This document shows positions 49,535 to 57,998 of a DNA stretch of 64,000 bases, piece by piece. The translations under genes were made by a program, and so were the position numbers. Source of the stretch: Cyclobacteriaceae bacterium (GTDB lineage: Bacteria; Bacteroidota; Bacteroidia; Cytophagales; Cyclobacteriaceae). The notes beneath the pieces are model-generated. The model was given only the letters and a program-made list of their open reading frames with translations, was not told the origin of the DNA and did not search any database. Every line of letters starts with the position of its first letter. Within the stretch, counting starts at the first letter, position 1. The stretch covers positions 248,001 to 312,000 of the forward strand of contig JAHBUC010000001.1 in the NCBI GenBank assembly GCA_019638275.1, given 5' to 3'.

Positions 49535-49933
49535 GTGCTGTCTTATAAAACAGAAATACCTGTAAGATTCAATGAAGCCGATCCGTTAGGGATAGTATGG
49601 CATGGCGAAGATTGCAGGGAGGCATTTGGAAAAGCATATGGCATTTCTTATTTGGATTTTTATGCTAACAACCTGGCGGTTCCCATCGTCTCTATACAGT
49701 GTGAATACAAAAAGCCGTTACGCTATGGCGATACAATTTTAGTTCAGGCGTTGTATAAGCCTACAGTAGCTGCAAAACTCATATTTGACTATGAAATTTT
49801 TGACACCCGAAAGAACGAGCTTGTCGCCACAGGGTCATCTACTCAGGTTTTTGTAGACGCAAAGACTTTTCAATTACAACTTGTCACTCCCGATTTTTTT
49901 CAGCATTGGAAGGAAAAAATGAACTTGTCCTGA
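49535..49933 (+). CDS. Hotdog thioesterase (YbgC/4-hydroxybenzoyl-CoA thioesterase-like)
   Basis: A 132-residue acyl-CoA/ACP thioesterase-fold protein. The motif RFNEADPLGIVWHGED holds the conserved Asp and His of the YbgC/4HBT group (canonical D-x-x-G-x-V-x-x-x-x-Y). It could release or proofread acyl chains, or hydrolyse stalled ACP intermediates. It probably starts at the GTG at 49535; no ATG lies near. The next KS gene begins 3 bases after its stop. Confidence 0.78.
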   Translation: MLSYKTEIPVRFNEADPLGIVWHGEDCREAFGKAYGISYLDFYANNLAVPIVSIQCEYKKPLRYGDTILVQALYKPTVAAKLIFDYEIFDTRKNELVATGSSTQVFVDAKTFQLQLVTPDFFQHWKEKMNLS

Positions 49934-49936
49934 TTC

Positions 49937-51034
49937 ATGACCGTATCCGTTCTTTCCGATTCTCTTATTTCACCGCTGGGCATGGGCAGTGAAATAAATT
50001 TCTCTGCTATTCGTGAGGGAGCTTCGGGCATTACATTAATTGAAGACAGGGCGCTGAGTAATGTACCGTTTTACGGAGCGCGTGTTGTCGACAACCAAAA
50101 GAACGGCACACTTACCCGCTTTGAGTACATGTCGGTGCATTGTATTGAAGATGCACTGCAAAAAAGTAGTCGGTTGATTGATTTTGAAAAGACCGTGTTC
50201 ATATTAGCCACGACAAAGGGAAATATTGATTTGATCGATGGTGATAAACACGATCCGGGTTTATTGCTTCATATTGCAGCCGACAGGATTGCCAAACACA
50301 TTGGGGTAAAAAGGAGTATGGTGGTTTCAAGCGCATGTACTTCAGGGGTAATGGCTGTAATTCTGGCCAAGCGTATGTTAACTGAAAAGCATTTTGATCA
50401 TGCCATTGTTACGGGTACAGATTTGCTCACTCGCTTTGTGGTATCAGGATTTCAAAGTCTTTATGCGTTGAGTCATGAACCCTGCAAACCGTTTGATGTG
50501 GACCGAAAGGGGCTGAATCTTGGAGAAGCTTCTGCGACTGTAATACTCAGTACAGTTCATAGAACAGCGTATTCGATATTGGGATCAGGCGCCACCAACG
50601 ATTCGAATCATATTTCGGGGCCTTCACGTACAGGAGAAGAGTTAAGTTTAGCCATCAGGCAAGCGCTGATCAATTCACAACTTCATGCTGAGGATATTGA
50701 TTTTATTTCGGCACATGGCACGGCCACTCCTTACAACGATGAGATGGAAGCAAAAGCTTTCAACCACGCTGGTGTGGGTCATGTACCGGTACACAGTTTG
50801 AAGGGGTATTTTGGGCATACACTTGGCGCGGCAGGGTTGGTTGAAATTGTGATGAGCCTGCAATCCCTTAAGCATGACGAATTGCTTGCCACCAAAGGTT
50901 TTAGTAAGCTGGGTGTTTCATTGCCATTGAATGTTATTGATCGGCCGCATAAAAAGCCGCTTAAAGCTTTTTTAAAAACTGCCTCGGGTTTTGGGGGCTG
51001 CAATGCGGCTGCAATTATTAAGAAAGAGTTATAA
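49937..51034 (+). CDS. Beta-ketoacyl-ACP synthase (second complete KS)
   Basis: A 365-residue KS. It retains Cys134 in VSSACTSGVMA, His260 in SAHGTATPYND and His294 in YFGHTLGAAG. It is shorter than the KS at 46074, with a trimmed N-terminus. It carries the typical GFxSLYALSxEPCKPFD and LNLGEA region. In aryl-polyene clusters two KS types share the chain; this one would add to the elongation capacity. Confidence 0.88.
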   Translation: MTVSVLSDSLISPLGMGSEINFSAIREGASGITLIEDRALSNVPFYGARVVDNQKNGTLTRFEYMSVHCIEDALQKSSRLIDFEKTVFILATTKGNIDLIDGDKHDPGLLLHIAADRIAKHIGVKRSMVVSSACTSGVMAVILAKRMLTEKHFDHAIVTGTDLLTRFVVSGFQSLYALSHEPCKPFDVDRKGLNLGEASATVILSTVHRTAYSILGSGATNDSNHISGPSRTGEELSLAIRQALINSQLHAEDIDFISAHGTATPYNDEMEAKAFNHAGVGHVPVHSLKGYFGHTLGAAGLVEIVMSLQSLKHDELLATKGFSKLGVSLPLNVIDRPHKKPLKAFLKTASGFGGCNAAAIIKKEL

Positions 51035-51055
51035 TTTTTATTGTTTATTGTTAGA

Positions 51056-52291
51056 ATGAAAGAAGTTGATGTGCTGGTAATTGGAGCCGGGCCAGCCGGA
51101 AGCATCGCTGCATCTCTTGTGCACAAGGCAGGTTTGCGGGTACAAGTAGTAGAAAGAGAAAAATTCCCACGTTTTGTAATTGGTGAAAGCTTATTGCCGC
51201 GCTGCATGGAGGTTTTGGAAGAGGCAGGATTTCTGGAAGCCCTCAAGGAGAAAAAGTTTCAGGAGAAATCCGGAGCAAAATTCTTGAAAGGAAATGAAGT
51301 AGCAGACTATAATTTTTCCGACCAGTTTTCAAAAGGATGGAACTGGACGTGGCAGGTGCCTCGGGCGGAATTTGATCAAACGTTGGTTGAAGTGAATCAA
51401 CAACGCGGCATACCAGTGGAATTTCAGACAACGGTTACAGCCATTGAATTTTTTGACGATGAATCCTCAATAACCACAGTAACGGATGTAACGGGTAATG
51501 AAAAGAAAATAAAAGCACGCTTTATTATTGATGCCAGTGGATACGGGAGGGTGATTCCGCGTTTGCTCAACCTTGATCGCCCATCAAATCTTGAGCCTCG
51601 CAAAGCTGTTTTTGCACACATCCACGATCCGGAACGTAGTAATTTTGATGAACCTAATCGAATACTGATTGTAACTTACGCGCCCGGCACGTGGGTGTGG
51701 ATTATACCCTTTTCTACTGGCATCACTTCGGTGGGGTTTGTTGGTAGCTTTGAGTTTTTTGATTCAATAGAAGGTGATCTGGATCAAAAATTCAAAACGC
51801 TGATTGCGGGAAATGATTACCTGAAGAGAAGGTTTGAAAAGGCAGCGTTAGTGTTTCAGCCACGTAAACTTGAAGCATGGTCAGCCACCACGGATAAATT
51901 TTATGGGAAAGGTTTTGTACTCACCGGAAATGTAACCGAATTTCTTGACCCGATTTTTTCTTCAGGGGTTATGTTTGCTGCCGTCTCCAGCCAGTTGGCG
52001 AGCCATGCCGTAATCAAAAAGCTTAGTGGTAAAGAGGTAAACTGGGACAGCGAATACACCAGGGTAATCCAGCAAGGGGTTGATACCTTTAGATCGTATG
52101 TGATGGCCTGGTATAAAGGAACGTTGGACACTATCTTTTTTGCAAAAGAAAAGAATCCGCTTGTTGTACGGCAAATTTGTTCTGTTTTAGCAGGATACGT
52201 TTGGGACATGGAAAATCCCTACGTGAAAGGCCATGCCACAGAACTCAGGCGTCTGGCCAGAAGAATTGAGCAAACGCAAGGAGTAGGATAA
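51056..52291 (+). CDS. FAD-dependent oxidoreductase, halogenase-like
   Basis: A 411-residue flavoprotein. The FAD-binding GAGPAG is at residues 10-15; FPRFVIGESLLPRC and a following KSGAKF (Lys71) correspond to the conserved GESLLP...K segment of flavin-dependent halogenases, and WVWIIP at 213-218 matches their WxWxIP motif. These motifs suggest halogenation (for example chlorination of the phenolic ring) or a related hydroxylation. Chlorinated flexirubins are known in some members of the phylum. A geranylgeranyl-reductase-type oxidoreductase remains an alternative. ATG 51056 is used. Confidence 0.75.
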   Translation: MKEVDVLVIGAGPAGSIAASLVHKAGLRVQVVEREKFPRFVIGESLLPRCMEVLEEAGFLEALKEKKFQEKSGAKFLKGNEVADYNFSDQFSKGWNWTWQVPRAEFDQTLVEVNQQRGIPVEFQTTVTAIEFFDDESSITTVTDVTGNEKKIKARFIIDASGYGRVIPRLLNLDRPSNLEPRKAVFAHIHDPERSNFDEPNRILIVTYAPGTWVWIIPFSTGITSVGFVGSFEFFDSIEGDLDQKFKTLIAGNDYLKRRFEKAALVFQPRKLEAWSATTDKFYGKGFVLTGNVTEFLDPIFSSGVMFAAVSSQLASHAVIKKLSGKEVNWDSEYTRVIQQGVDTFRSYVMAWYKGTLDTIFFAKEKNPLVVRQICSVLAGYVWDMENPYVKGHATELRRLARRIEQTQGVG

Positions 52292-52359
52292 CTTTCGTGC
52301 AGCACCCCCGCGACCCGAAAAATGTATAATTTTGTAATCTTATACGTGATATACTGTTT

Positions 52360-52617
52360 ATGGAAAAATTAATGAATGATCTGAAGGTTCAGATCATTGA
52401 AACACTAAACCTGAAACAATTAAAACCGGAAGATATTGGCGATGATCAGCCCTTGTTTATGGAGGGGCTGGGGCTGGATTCCATTGATGCGCTTGAGTTG
52501 ATAGCCCTGTTGCAGCAGAAGTACAATATTAAAATAACCGACCCGCAGGAAGGTCCTAAAATTTTCAAGTCGGTTAGAACTATGGCTGAGTCTATTCAGG
52601 CACATCAGGGCTCGTAA
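52360..52617 (+). CDS. Acyl carrier protein 2 of the pigment cluster
   Basis: An 85-residue ACP with the phosphopantetheine site Ser41 in LGLDSIDALEL. It precedes the truncated KS-like gene and the KS/CLF pair. The two ACPs of the cluster differ in sequence, which suggests different roles, as for ApeE and ApeF. Upstream (52292-52359) there is a TAATTTTG string at 52327-52334 but no matching -33 element. Confidence 0.93.
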   Translation: MEKLMNDLKVQIIETLNLKQLKPEDIGDDQPLFMEGLGLDSIDALELIALLQQKYNIKITDPQEGPKIFKSVRTMAESIQAHQGS

Positions 52618-52725
52618 TCCATACGTTTAAGATTGTAAGCATTTAGTTGTGTACTAAATCTTTTCTTGCAGAAATCTTCATTATGATCCTGCATGAGCAA
52701 CATGTAGATTGGGGTTAAAATTATC

Positions 52726-53325
52726 GTGATCACTAATTATTGCTATATCCGGAATAAAACTATTGTAGTGAGGGGTGAAACCTTGTTCAATGACGGAAGC
52801 AGTTCGTTCGATGACTTTTTGATTAATGCCTACGAATTCTTAAAGGCCGACTATCCGAAATTTTATAAAATGGACAACTTGTCCAAGCTCGGATTTCTGG
52901 CAGCAGAAGCTTTGGTGCACGATAGAAATTTAAAACAGTATTCCCCCGAAACAGTAGCTGTGGTATTATCAAATTCCGCAGCAAGTCTGGATACCGATCT
53001 CCGGTTTTTGCAGAGCACAAAAAACGTTGCAAGCCCGGCTTTGTTTGTATACACCTTGCCTAACATTGTAGTTGGCGAAATTTGTATCCGACACAAGATA
53101 ACCGGTGAGAATACTTTTTTTGTTACACCTAGCTTCGATCCTGAGTTTCTTTGTTTCTATGCCAAATCTTTATTTGAAAGGAATCATGTACAAGCTTGTA
53201 TTGCAGGCTGGGTTGATGTGCTGGATGAGCACCATGATGTTTTTTTATATTTAATCGAGAAAGAATCAGGAAGCGAAGGCATGGAACACAACTCCGATGC
53301 ACTAAAAAAATTATACGCGCGGTAA
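52726..53325 (+). CDS. Truncated ketosynthase-like protein lacking the catalytic cysteine
   Basis: A 199-residue protein resembling the N-terminal half of a KS: MDNLSKLGFLAAEALV and VAVVLSNSAASLDTDLRF match the early KS core, then VGEICIRHKITGENTFFVTPSF stands where the ACSSG motif would be, with no Cys. It ends soon after ACIAGWVDVL, before the GTG/HGT region. It is therefore not a condensing enzyme and might be a partner that stabilises or positions another KS. The start is GTG 52726. Confidence 0.6.
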   Translation: MITNYCYIRNKTIVVRGETLFNDGSSSFDDFLINAYEFLKADYPKFYKMDNLSKLGFLAAEALVHDRNLKQYSPETVAVVLSNSAASLDTDLRFLQSTKNVASPALFVYTLPNIVVGEICIRHKITGENTFFVTPSFDPEFLCFYAKSLFERNHVQACIAGWVDVLDEHHDVFLYLIEKESGSEGMEHNSDALKKLYAR

Positions 53326-53327
53326 TC

Positions 53328-54548
53328 ATGGCGTTATCACCATCCTTAAGTTCTGTAGTGCATGTTGCCGGAGGTGGCGTAATTTCTTCGATTGGGAATT
53401 CGTATGCCCAATGTTTTCAATCGTTGTGTGAGGGTAAGCATGGAATTCACCCGTTAACATCTCTGGAATCTATTCACAAGTATAAACTACCGGTTGGTCA
53501 GGTAAGTATTATTGATAATGAGTTAGCTGCGGAGCTTGAACTAAAAAGACCGGTGACACGCACTGCCATGCTTGGCTTGTATGCGGCAAAAGAAGCCTTG
53601 CGGGCATCTGGTTTAAAAAACCTGCAGCCGTGGCGAAAAGGGCTGGTCTCTTCCACCACAGTTGGCGGCATGGATCGTTCGGAAATTTTTTATCCGGCTT
53701 ATCTTCAGAATCCGGCCGGTGGCCATTTATCTGATGTTATTCACCACGGATGCGGGGCAACGACTGAACTTATCGCACAACATATTGGACTTAATGATTT
53801 CACAGCAACCATTAATACGGCCTGCTCATCTTCTGCCAATGCAATAATTTATGGGTCACGACTGATCCGTCAAGGTATTCTTGATGTTGTGGTGGCCGGT
53901 GGAACGGATGCACTTACAAAGTTTACCATAAATGGCTTTAAAAGCCTGATGATCCTGGATGAAGAACCCTGTCGACCTTTTGATGCGGGACGGAAAGGAC
54001 TTAACCTGGGTGAAGGTGCCGGGTATATTGTTCTGGTATCAGAAAAGGTTTTGTTAGAAGAGGGACTGAATTCAAAAGCGGTTGTATCAGGTTTTGCAAA
54101 CACCAACGATGCGTACCATCAAACCGCATCATCCCCTGACGGAAAAGGTTCTTATGAGGCCATGGAAAAGGCTCTATCGATGGCCGGCCTGATGCCTTCG
54201 GAAATAAGTTATATCAATCTTCACGGCACAGGCACAGTAAACAATGACTTGTCGGAAGGCATAGCCATAAAGAGATTGTTCGTTGACAACCTTCCGCCAC
54301 TCAGTTCAACCAAAACTTTTACCGGACATACATTGGGAGCGTGCGGAGGCATTGAGGCTATTTTTTCAACGATGGCCATAACGCATCAATGTGTTTTTCC
54401 AAATCTCCGGTTTCATTTGCCTATTCCCGAACTTGATATTCAACCTCAACTAAATTTTCAGAAACTCCCTGTTCGACATGTAATGAGCAATTCATTTGGT
54501 TTCGGGGGCAGTTGTTCATCTATTATTTTCTCAACCCCTCCGGAATAA
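53328..54548 (+). CDS. Beta-ketoacyl-ACP synthase (third complete KS, ApeO-like)
   Basis: A 406-residue KS with Cys166 in NTACSSSANA, His299 in NLHGTGTVNND and His334 in TFTGHTLGACG. The stop is shared with the start of the next gene (TAATG), a tight coupling typical of heterodimer partners. In aryl-polyene synthesis such a pair (ApeO with ApeC) forms the KS/chain-length-factor heterodimer, and the same role is likely here. Confidence 0.9.
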   Translation: MALSPSLSSVVHVAGGGVISSIGNSYAQCFQSLCEGKHGIHPLTSLESIHKYKLPVGQVSIIDNELAAELELKRPVTRTAMLGLYAAKEALRASGLKNLQPWRKGLVSSTTVGGMDRSEIFYPAYLQNPAGGHLSDVIHHGCGATTELIAQHIGLNDFTATINTACSSSANAIIYGSRLIRQGILDVVVAGGTDALTKFTINGFKSLMILDEEPCRPFDAGRKGLNLGEGAGYIVLVSEKVLLEEGLNSKAVVSGFANTNDAYHQTASSPDGKGSYEAMEKALSMAGLMPSEISYINLHGTGTVNNDLSEGIAIKRLFVDNLPPLSSTKTFTGHTLGACGGIEAIFSTMAITHQCVFPNLRFHLPIPELDIQPQLNFQKLPVRHVMSNSFGFGGSCSSIIFSTPPE

Positions 54549-55621
54549 TGGAAGCTTTTGTTATAGGAACCGGAATCATCTCTCCACAAAATACCAGCAA
54601 TGGGAAAATATTTCCTGTTGTTCCTGCGGACTATCAAGCTAACCACATAACGTGTATTGAACCAGATTATTCGCAATGGATAAACCCGCAACAATTGCGT
54701 AGAATGAGCAGGATTTTAAAGATGGGAACTTCTGCGGCCGTTATGGCATTGAATGATGCTGCGCTACAGAAGCCTGATGCAATTGTTACCGGAACAGGCT
54801 ACGGATGTCTTGAAGACACCGGCATCTTTTTGACAAAAATTTCAGAGTTGCGTGAAGAGGGGCTCAATCCCACACCGTTTATGCAATCCACGCACAACAC
54901 CATTGGATCGCAAGTTGCCTTATTGCTTAAGTGCTACGGGTATAACCAAACGTATGCTCATGGTCCATTCTCATTTGAGCAGGCATTGCTGGACACCATG
55001 TTGCTGTTGGAGGAAAATCCGGATCAGCATATTTTAACAGGCGGTGTTGACGAGCTTACCACTACCGGCCATGCCATACAGAGCAGGTTTAATAAGTATC
55101 GAAACAATTCAGCCAATACATTATCATTGTTTAGTGTGCCAGCTCATGGTACTATAGCCGGTGAAGGTGCAGCGTATTTTGTGATTACCGGAAAACATAA
55201 TGGCAAAGCTAAGGCAAGCATTAGAGCGGTAAAAACTTTCAACTGCGAAGAAAAAAGCCAGGCAGAAGAAAATGTCAGGGAATTTTTGCGCCAAAATAAC
55301 CTGGCCCCGAATGAGGTAGACCTGATATTGTCGGGTAAATCAGGAGATGTCGCAGCAGATCAACAGATTGATAAAACCCTTACTGCAATATTTCAGAATA
55401 GCTCAATCGGTGCATTCAAGCACCTTTGTGGAGAACATTGCGTTGCCTCTTCTTTTGCGCTGTGGCTTGGAGCCATGATCTTAGAACGTCAGGAAATTCC
55501 CGAAATCGTAATACAGAAAAATGCTCATCGCCCTGTTCGGACAATACTTATCTATAATGTGTATTTTCACAGCCACCACGCACTAATTCTGCTCAGGTCA
55601 TGCCTCCCTATAAAAAACTGA
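54548..55621 (+). CDS. Chain-length-factor-like ketosynthase without active-site Cys
   Basis: A 357-residue KS-fold protein. At the cysteine position the sequence reads TYAHGPFSFEQAL, with no Cys, and the HGT motif is replaced by LILSGKSGD. The final His-like segment is retained (LCGEHCVASS). This pattern fits a chain-length factor such as ApeC, which pairs with an active KS and sets chain length. ATG 54548 overlaps the previous stop by one base; the end overlaps the deacetylase start by 22 bases. Confidence 0.75.
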   Translation: MEAFVIGTGIISPQNTSNGKIFPVVPADYQANHITCIEPDYSQWINPQQLRRMSRILKMGTSAAVMALNDAALQKPDAIVTGTGYGCLEDTGIFLTKISELREEGLNPTPFMQSTHNTIGSQVALLLKCYGYNQTYAHGPFSFEQALLDTMLLLEENPDQHILTGGVDELTTTGHAIQSRFNKYRNNSANTLSLFSVPAHGTIAGEGAAYFVITGKHNGKAKASIRAVKTFNCEEKSQAEENVREFLRQNNLAPNEVDLILSGKSGDVAADQQIDKTLTAIFQNSSIGAFKHLCGEHCVASSFALWLGAMILERQEIPEIVIQKNAHRPVRTILIYNVYFHSHHALILLRSCLPIKN

Positions 55622-56373
55622 ACTTAATTTTTAGCATACTGCTGGCTGGGCTCATTGCGCTTGATCTCAGCTTCAGTATCAGTAATTGGTGGTATGTTGT
55701 GCTACTTGCGCTTTACCTGATACTGCATGTGGCAGGATCATTTATTCTTTCAGCCGGTTTTTTTCTGTCGGTGAAATCGCGTGGCAATCGTAACGAAATT
55801 AAGATTGCCTTAACATTTGATGATGGCCCCATTCCGGGCAATACGGACAAGGTGCTGGATATTTTAAAAAATTATGGAGTGAAGGCTACTTTTTTTTGTA
55901 TTGGTTGGCGCATTAAAGAAAGTCCAGAGTTGCTGAAGAGAATTATACGTGAAGGACATTTGGTGGGAAATCATACATACTATCACAAAAGTATATTCGG
56001 TTTGTTGCCCGCTAAAAGTGTAAGCCGCGAACTGCAAGACACCGATAGACAGATAGAGGAAATTTTTGGAAAAAAACCCCGGTTCTTCCGACCGCCATAT
56101 GGCGTTACCAACCCGATGATTGCAAACGCTGTTGCTGCTGGAAATTATACTACTATTGGTTGGAGCATTCGGTCGTTCGATACGATAATTAAGAACCCTG
56201 CCAGGCTGTTCAAGCGCGTCACCACCCCGATAACGGCTGGAGACATTGTTCTTTTTCATGATTACAGTGACAGTATGATTAAAATCTTGCCGGATTTCAT
56301 TCAATACGTACAGCAAAAGGGTCTTCAGGTAATTCCTCTGAATGAATTATTAAATGAAGAGCCCTATAGATAA
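55600..56373 (+). CDS. Membrane-anchored polysaccharide deacetylase (NodB homology)
   Basis: A 257-residue protein. Two N-terminal hydrophobic helices (about 8-24 and 31-53) precede a NodB domain: TFDDGP at 72-77 (Asp74, Asp75), HTYYH at 125-129 (metal-binding His125 and His129) and RFFRPPYG around 161-168. Members remove N- or O-acetyl groups from sugars. In the pigment cluster it may act on a glycosyl acceptor or another acylated intermediate; the substrate is not evident. It overlaps the CLF-like gene by 22 bases. Confidence 0.83.
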   Translation: MPPYKKLNLIFSILLAGLIALDLSFSISNWWYVVLLALYLILHVAGSFILSAGFFLSVKSRGNRNEIKIALTFDDGPIPGNTDKVLDILKNYGVKATFFCIGWRIKESPELLKRIIREGHLVGNHTYYHKSIFGLLPAKSVSRELQDTDRQIEEIFGKKPRFFRPPYGVTNPMIANAVAAGNYTTIGWSIRSFDTIIKNPARLFKRVTTPITAGDIVLFHDYSDSMIKILPDFIQYVQQKGLQVIPLNELLNEEPYR

Positions 56374-56382
56374 ATTTGAACC

Positions 56383-57027
56383 ATGAAAGTGCCATTAGTC
56401 ATACTACTTGTTTTCTGGGCAACAAACATTTTCTCAGTTGGGACCTTGACAGATTACCCTGGGTTTACCAAAATTTCCGATTTAGCTTCTTTTAAGAAAG
56501 AGTTTATGACGGTATCGTCAAAGCTTAACGCAATTGAAAGCGACTTTAAACAAGAGAAAACGCTATCAGCCTTAACAGAAAAAATCAACTCGCAGGGAAA
56601 GCTTTGGTTTAAACGGGAAAACAAGATCCGCATGGATTACAATACTCCGTTTATGTATAAAATGATTATTCGTGAGGATAAAATGTTTATACAGGATGGT
56701 GAGCGAGCAAGCCAGGTAAATGTGAAATCGAATAAATTGTTTCAGCAAGTAAACCGTATAATGATCGATTGCATGCAAGGAACAATATTAGATAGTAAAG
56801 ATTTTACTTTTCGTGCTTTTGAAAACAATACGGCATATTTATTGGAAATGACTCCTGTTTCGAAAACGTTGAAAGAATTTTTTCATACAGTGGTATTGAT
56901 CGTAGAATGGAAAGATGCCTCACCTTTGTCCATCGAATTAAATGAGCCTACTGGCGATAAGACCTTAATCATCCTCTCTAACAAAACTGTAAATGGCGTA
57001 CTTCCGGATGAAGTATTTTCTTTTTAG
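56383..57027 (+). CDS. LolA-like outer-membrane lipoprotein carrier
   Basis: A 214-residue periplasmic protein with a signal peptide (MKVPLVILLVFWATNIFS). The core IESDFKQEKTLSALTEKINSQGKLWFKRENKIRMDY is the LolA fold start (F-x-Q, then a small-residue strand with LWF and R-x-D-Y). LolA carries lipidated cargo from the inner to the outer membrane. LolA-like genes are regular members of aryl-polyene clusters, so it probably moves the pigment lipid. It ends 20 bases inside the next gene. Confidence 0.82.
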   Translation: MKVPLVILLVFWATNIFSVGTLTDYPGFTKISDLASFKKEFMTVSSKLNAIESDFKQEKTLSALTEKINSQGKLWFKRENKIRMDYNTPFMYKMIIREDKMFIQDGERASQVNVKSNKLFQQVNRIMIDCMQGTILDSKDFTFRAFENNTAYLLEMTPVSKTLKEFFHTVVLIVEWKDASPLSIELNEPTGDKTLIILSNKTVNGVLPDEVFSF

Positions 57028-57634
57028 TGTTTATTTTATTTTCCTCTCGGCTTGCGCATCCTACTATAAGAATCTGCAACCAGTTGCTATTGATACCACG
57101 TGTATTGATGCAATAAAACCTCAAGGTATAGCTTCTGCCTGGTTCAGTACAAGTGTTGATGTAATGAACAAACATATCAGCGGGCTGTTGCTGATAAAGG
57201 AAATGCCTGATCAGTCGCAGCGCATAGTATTTACCAATGAAGTTGGTGTAACGTTTTTCGACTTTGAGTTTGATCCTGATGGGAGATTCGAAGTAAAAAA
57301 GATAATAAGTCAACTCAACAGAAAACCCATCATAGAAACCTTGCGAAAAGACTTTTCGCTATTGATGGGCCTTCCCTTCAAGGATACCCTGCAAGCATGG
57401 CAACATAACGGTAAATTGTATTTCGGTACCGAGGTTCAATCCGAAAAGTATTATTTTGTGGCATCAGATGGGTGCATTACTGTAGAAAGCGTGGAGATTG
57501 GATCAAAGCGAAAAAAGAAAGTTTCCATTACTTATGAAGGCGAAGATATCAGAAACCCGGAGTCAGTGTTGATTACTCATTTCACCTTTAACATGACTCT
57601 TAAACTTAAACGAATTGACAAGAATGCTGATTAA
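57008..57634 (+). CDS. Lipoprotein of the pigment cluster (DUF3261-like)
   Basis: A 208-residue lipoprotein with the signal VYFIFLSACAS (lipobox LSAC). It resembles the DUF3261 lipoproteins that follow LolA-like genes in aryl-polyene clusters, with AIKPQGIASAWFSTS near the N-terminus and repeated beta strands later. The probable role is acceptor or partner of the LolA-like carrier at the outer membrane. Start ATG 57008 lies inside the end of the LolA-like gene. Confidence 0.65.
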   Translation: MKYFLFSVYFIFLSACASYYKNLQPVAIDTTCIDAIKPQGIASAWFSTSVDVMNKHISGLLLIKEMPDQSQRIVFTNEVGVTFFDFEFDPDGRFEVKKIISQLNRKPIIETLRKDFSLLMGLPFKDTLQAWQHNGKLYFGTEVQSEKYYFVASDGCITVESVEIGSKRKKKVSITYEGEDIRNPESVLITHFTFNMTLKLKRIDKNAD

Positions 57635-57998
57635 TGATTTCTTCTCTGTTCAGGAAAAGCATTCCGATTCGAATAGAATTGAAGCCGCGCTGATTTTGAA
57701 TCCAGAGCATGCCATCTTTACGGGTCATTTCCCGCAAAAGCCAGTGGTGCCAGGGGTATGTATGGTTCAGATCGTGCGCGAGATGATTGAAGCAGATCGG
57801 CAAATTAAGCTACAACTGGTATTGGCTGATAGTATTAAATTCTTAAACGTTATCGACCCGAATGAGACAACCAGTATAAACCTTTCGGTACAGATAAGTG
57901 TTGATGAAGTCTTTCAATATAAAGTTGCGGCCACTATCTTTTCCGGGGAGGTAATTTATTTTAAATTAAGCGGCATTTTCAGTATAGTTAATGGATAA
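57624..57998 (+). CDS. Hotdog dehydratase (FabZ/ApeI-like)
   Basis: A 124-residue 3-hydroxyacyl-ACP dehydratase-like protein with the FabA/FabZ signature GHFPQKPVVPGVCMVQ (His35 as catalytic). In FabZ a Glu stands in the following helix (PGV-x-x-x-E); here that position is not acidic (MVQIV), as in ApeI-type dehydratases, which pair with a second hotdog protein. The likely partner is the ApeP-like protein at 48441. Start ATG 57624; it overlaps both neighbours by a few bases. Confidence 0.78.
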   Translation: MLINDFFSVQEKHSDSNRIEAALILNPEHAIFTGHFPQKPVVPGVCMVQIVREMIEADRQIKLQLVLADSIKFLNVIDPNETTSINLSVQISVDEVFQYKVAATIFSGEVIYFKLSGIFSIVNG

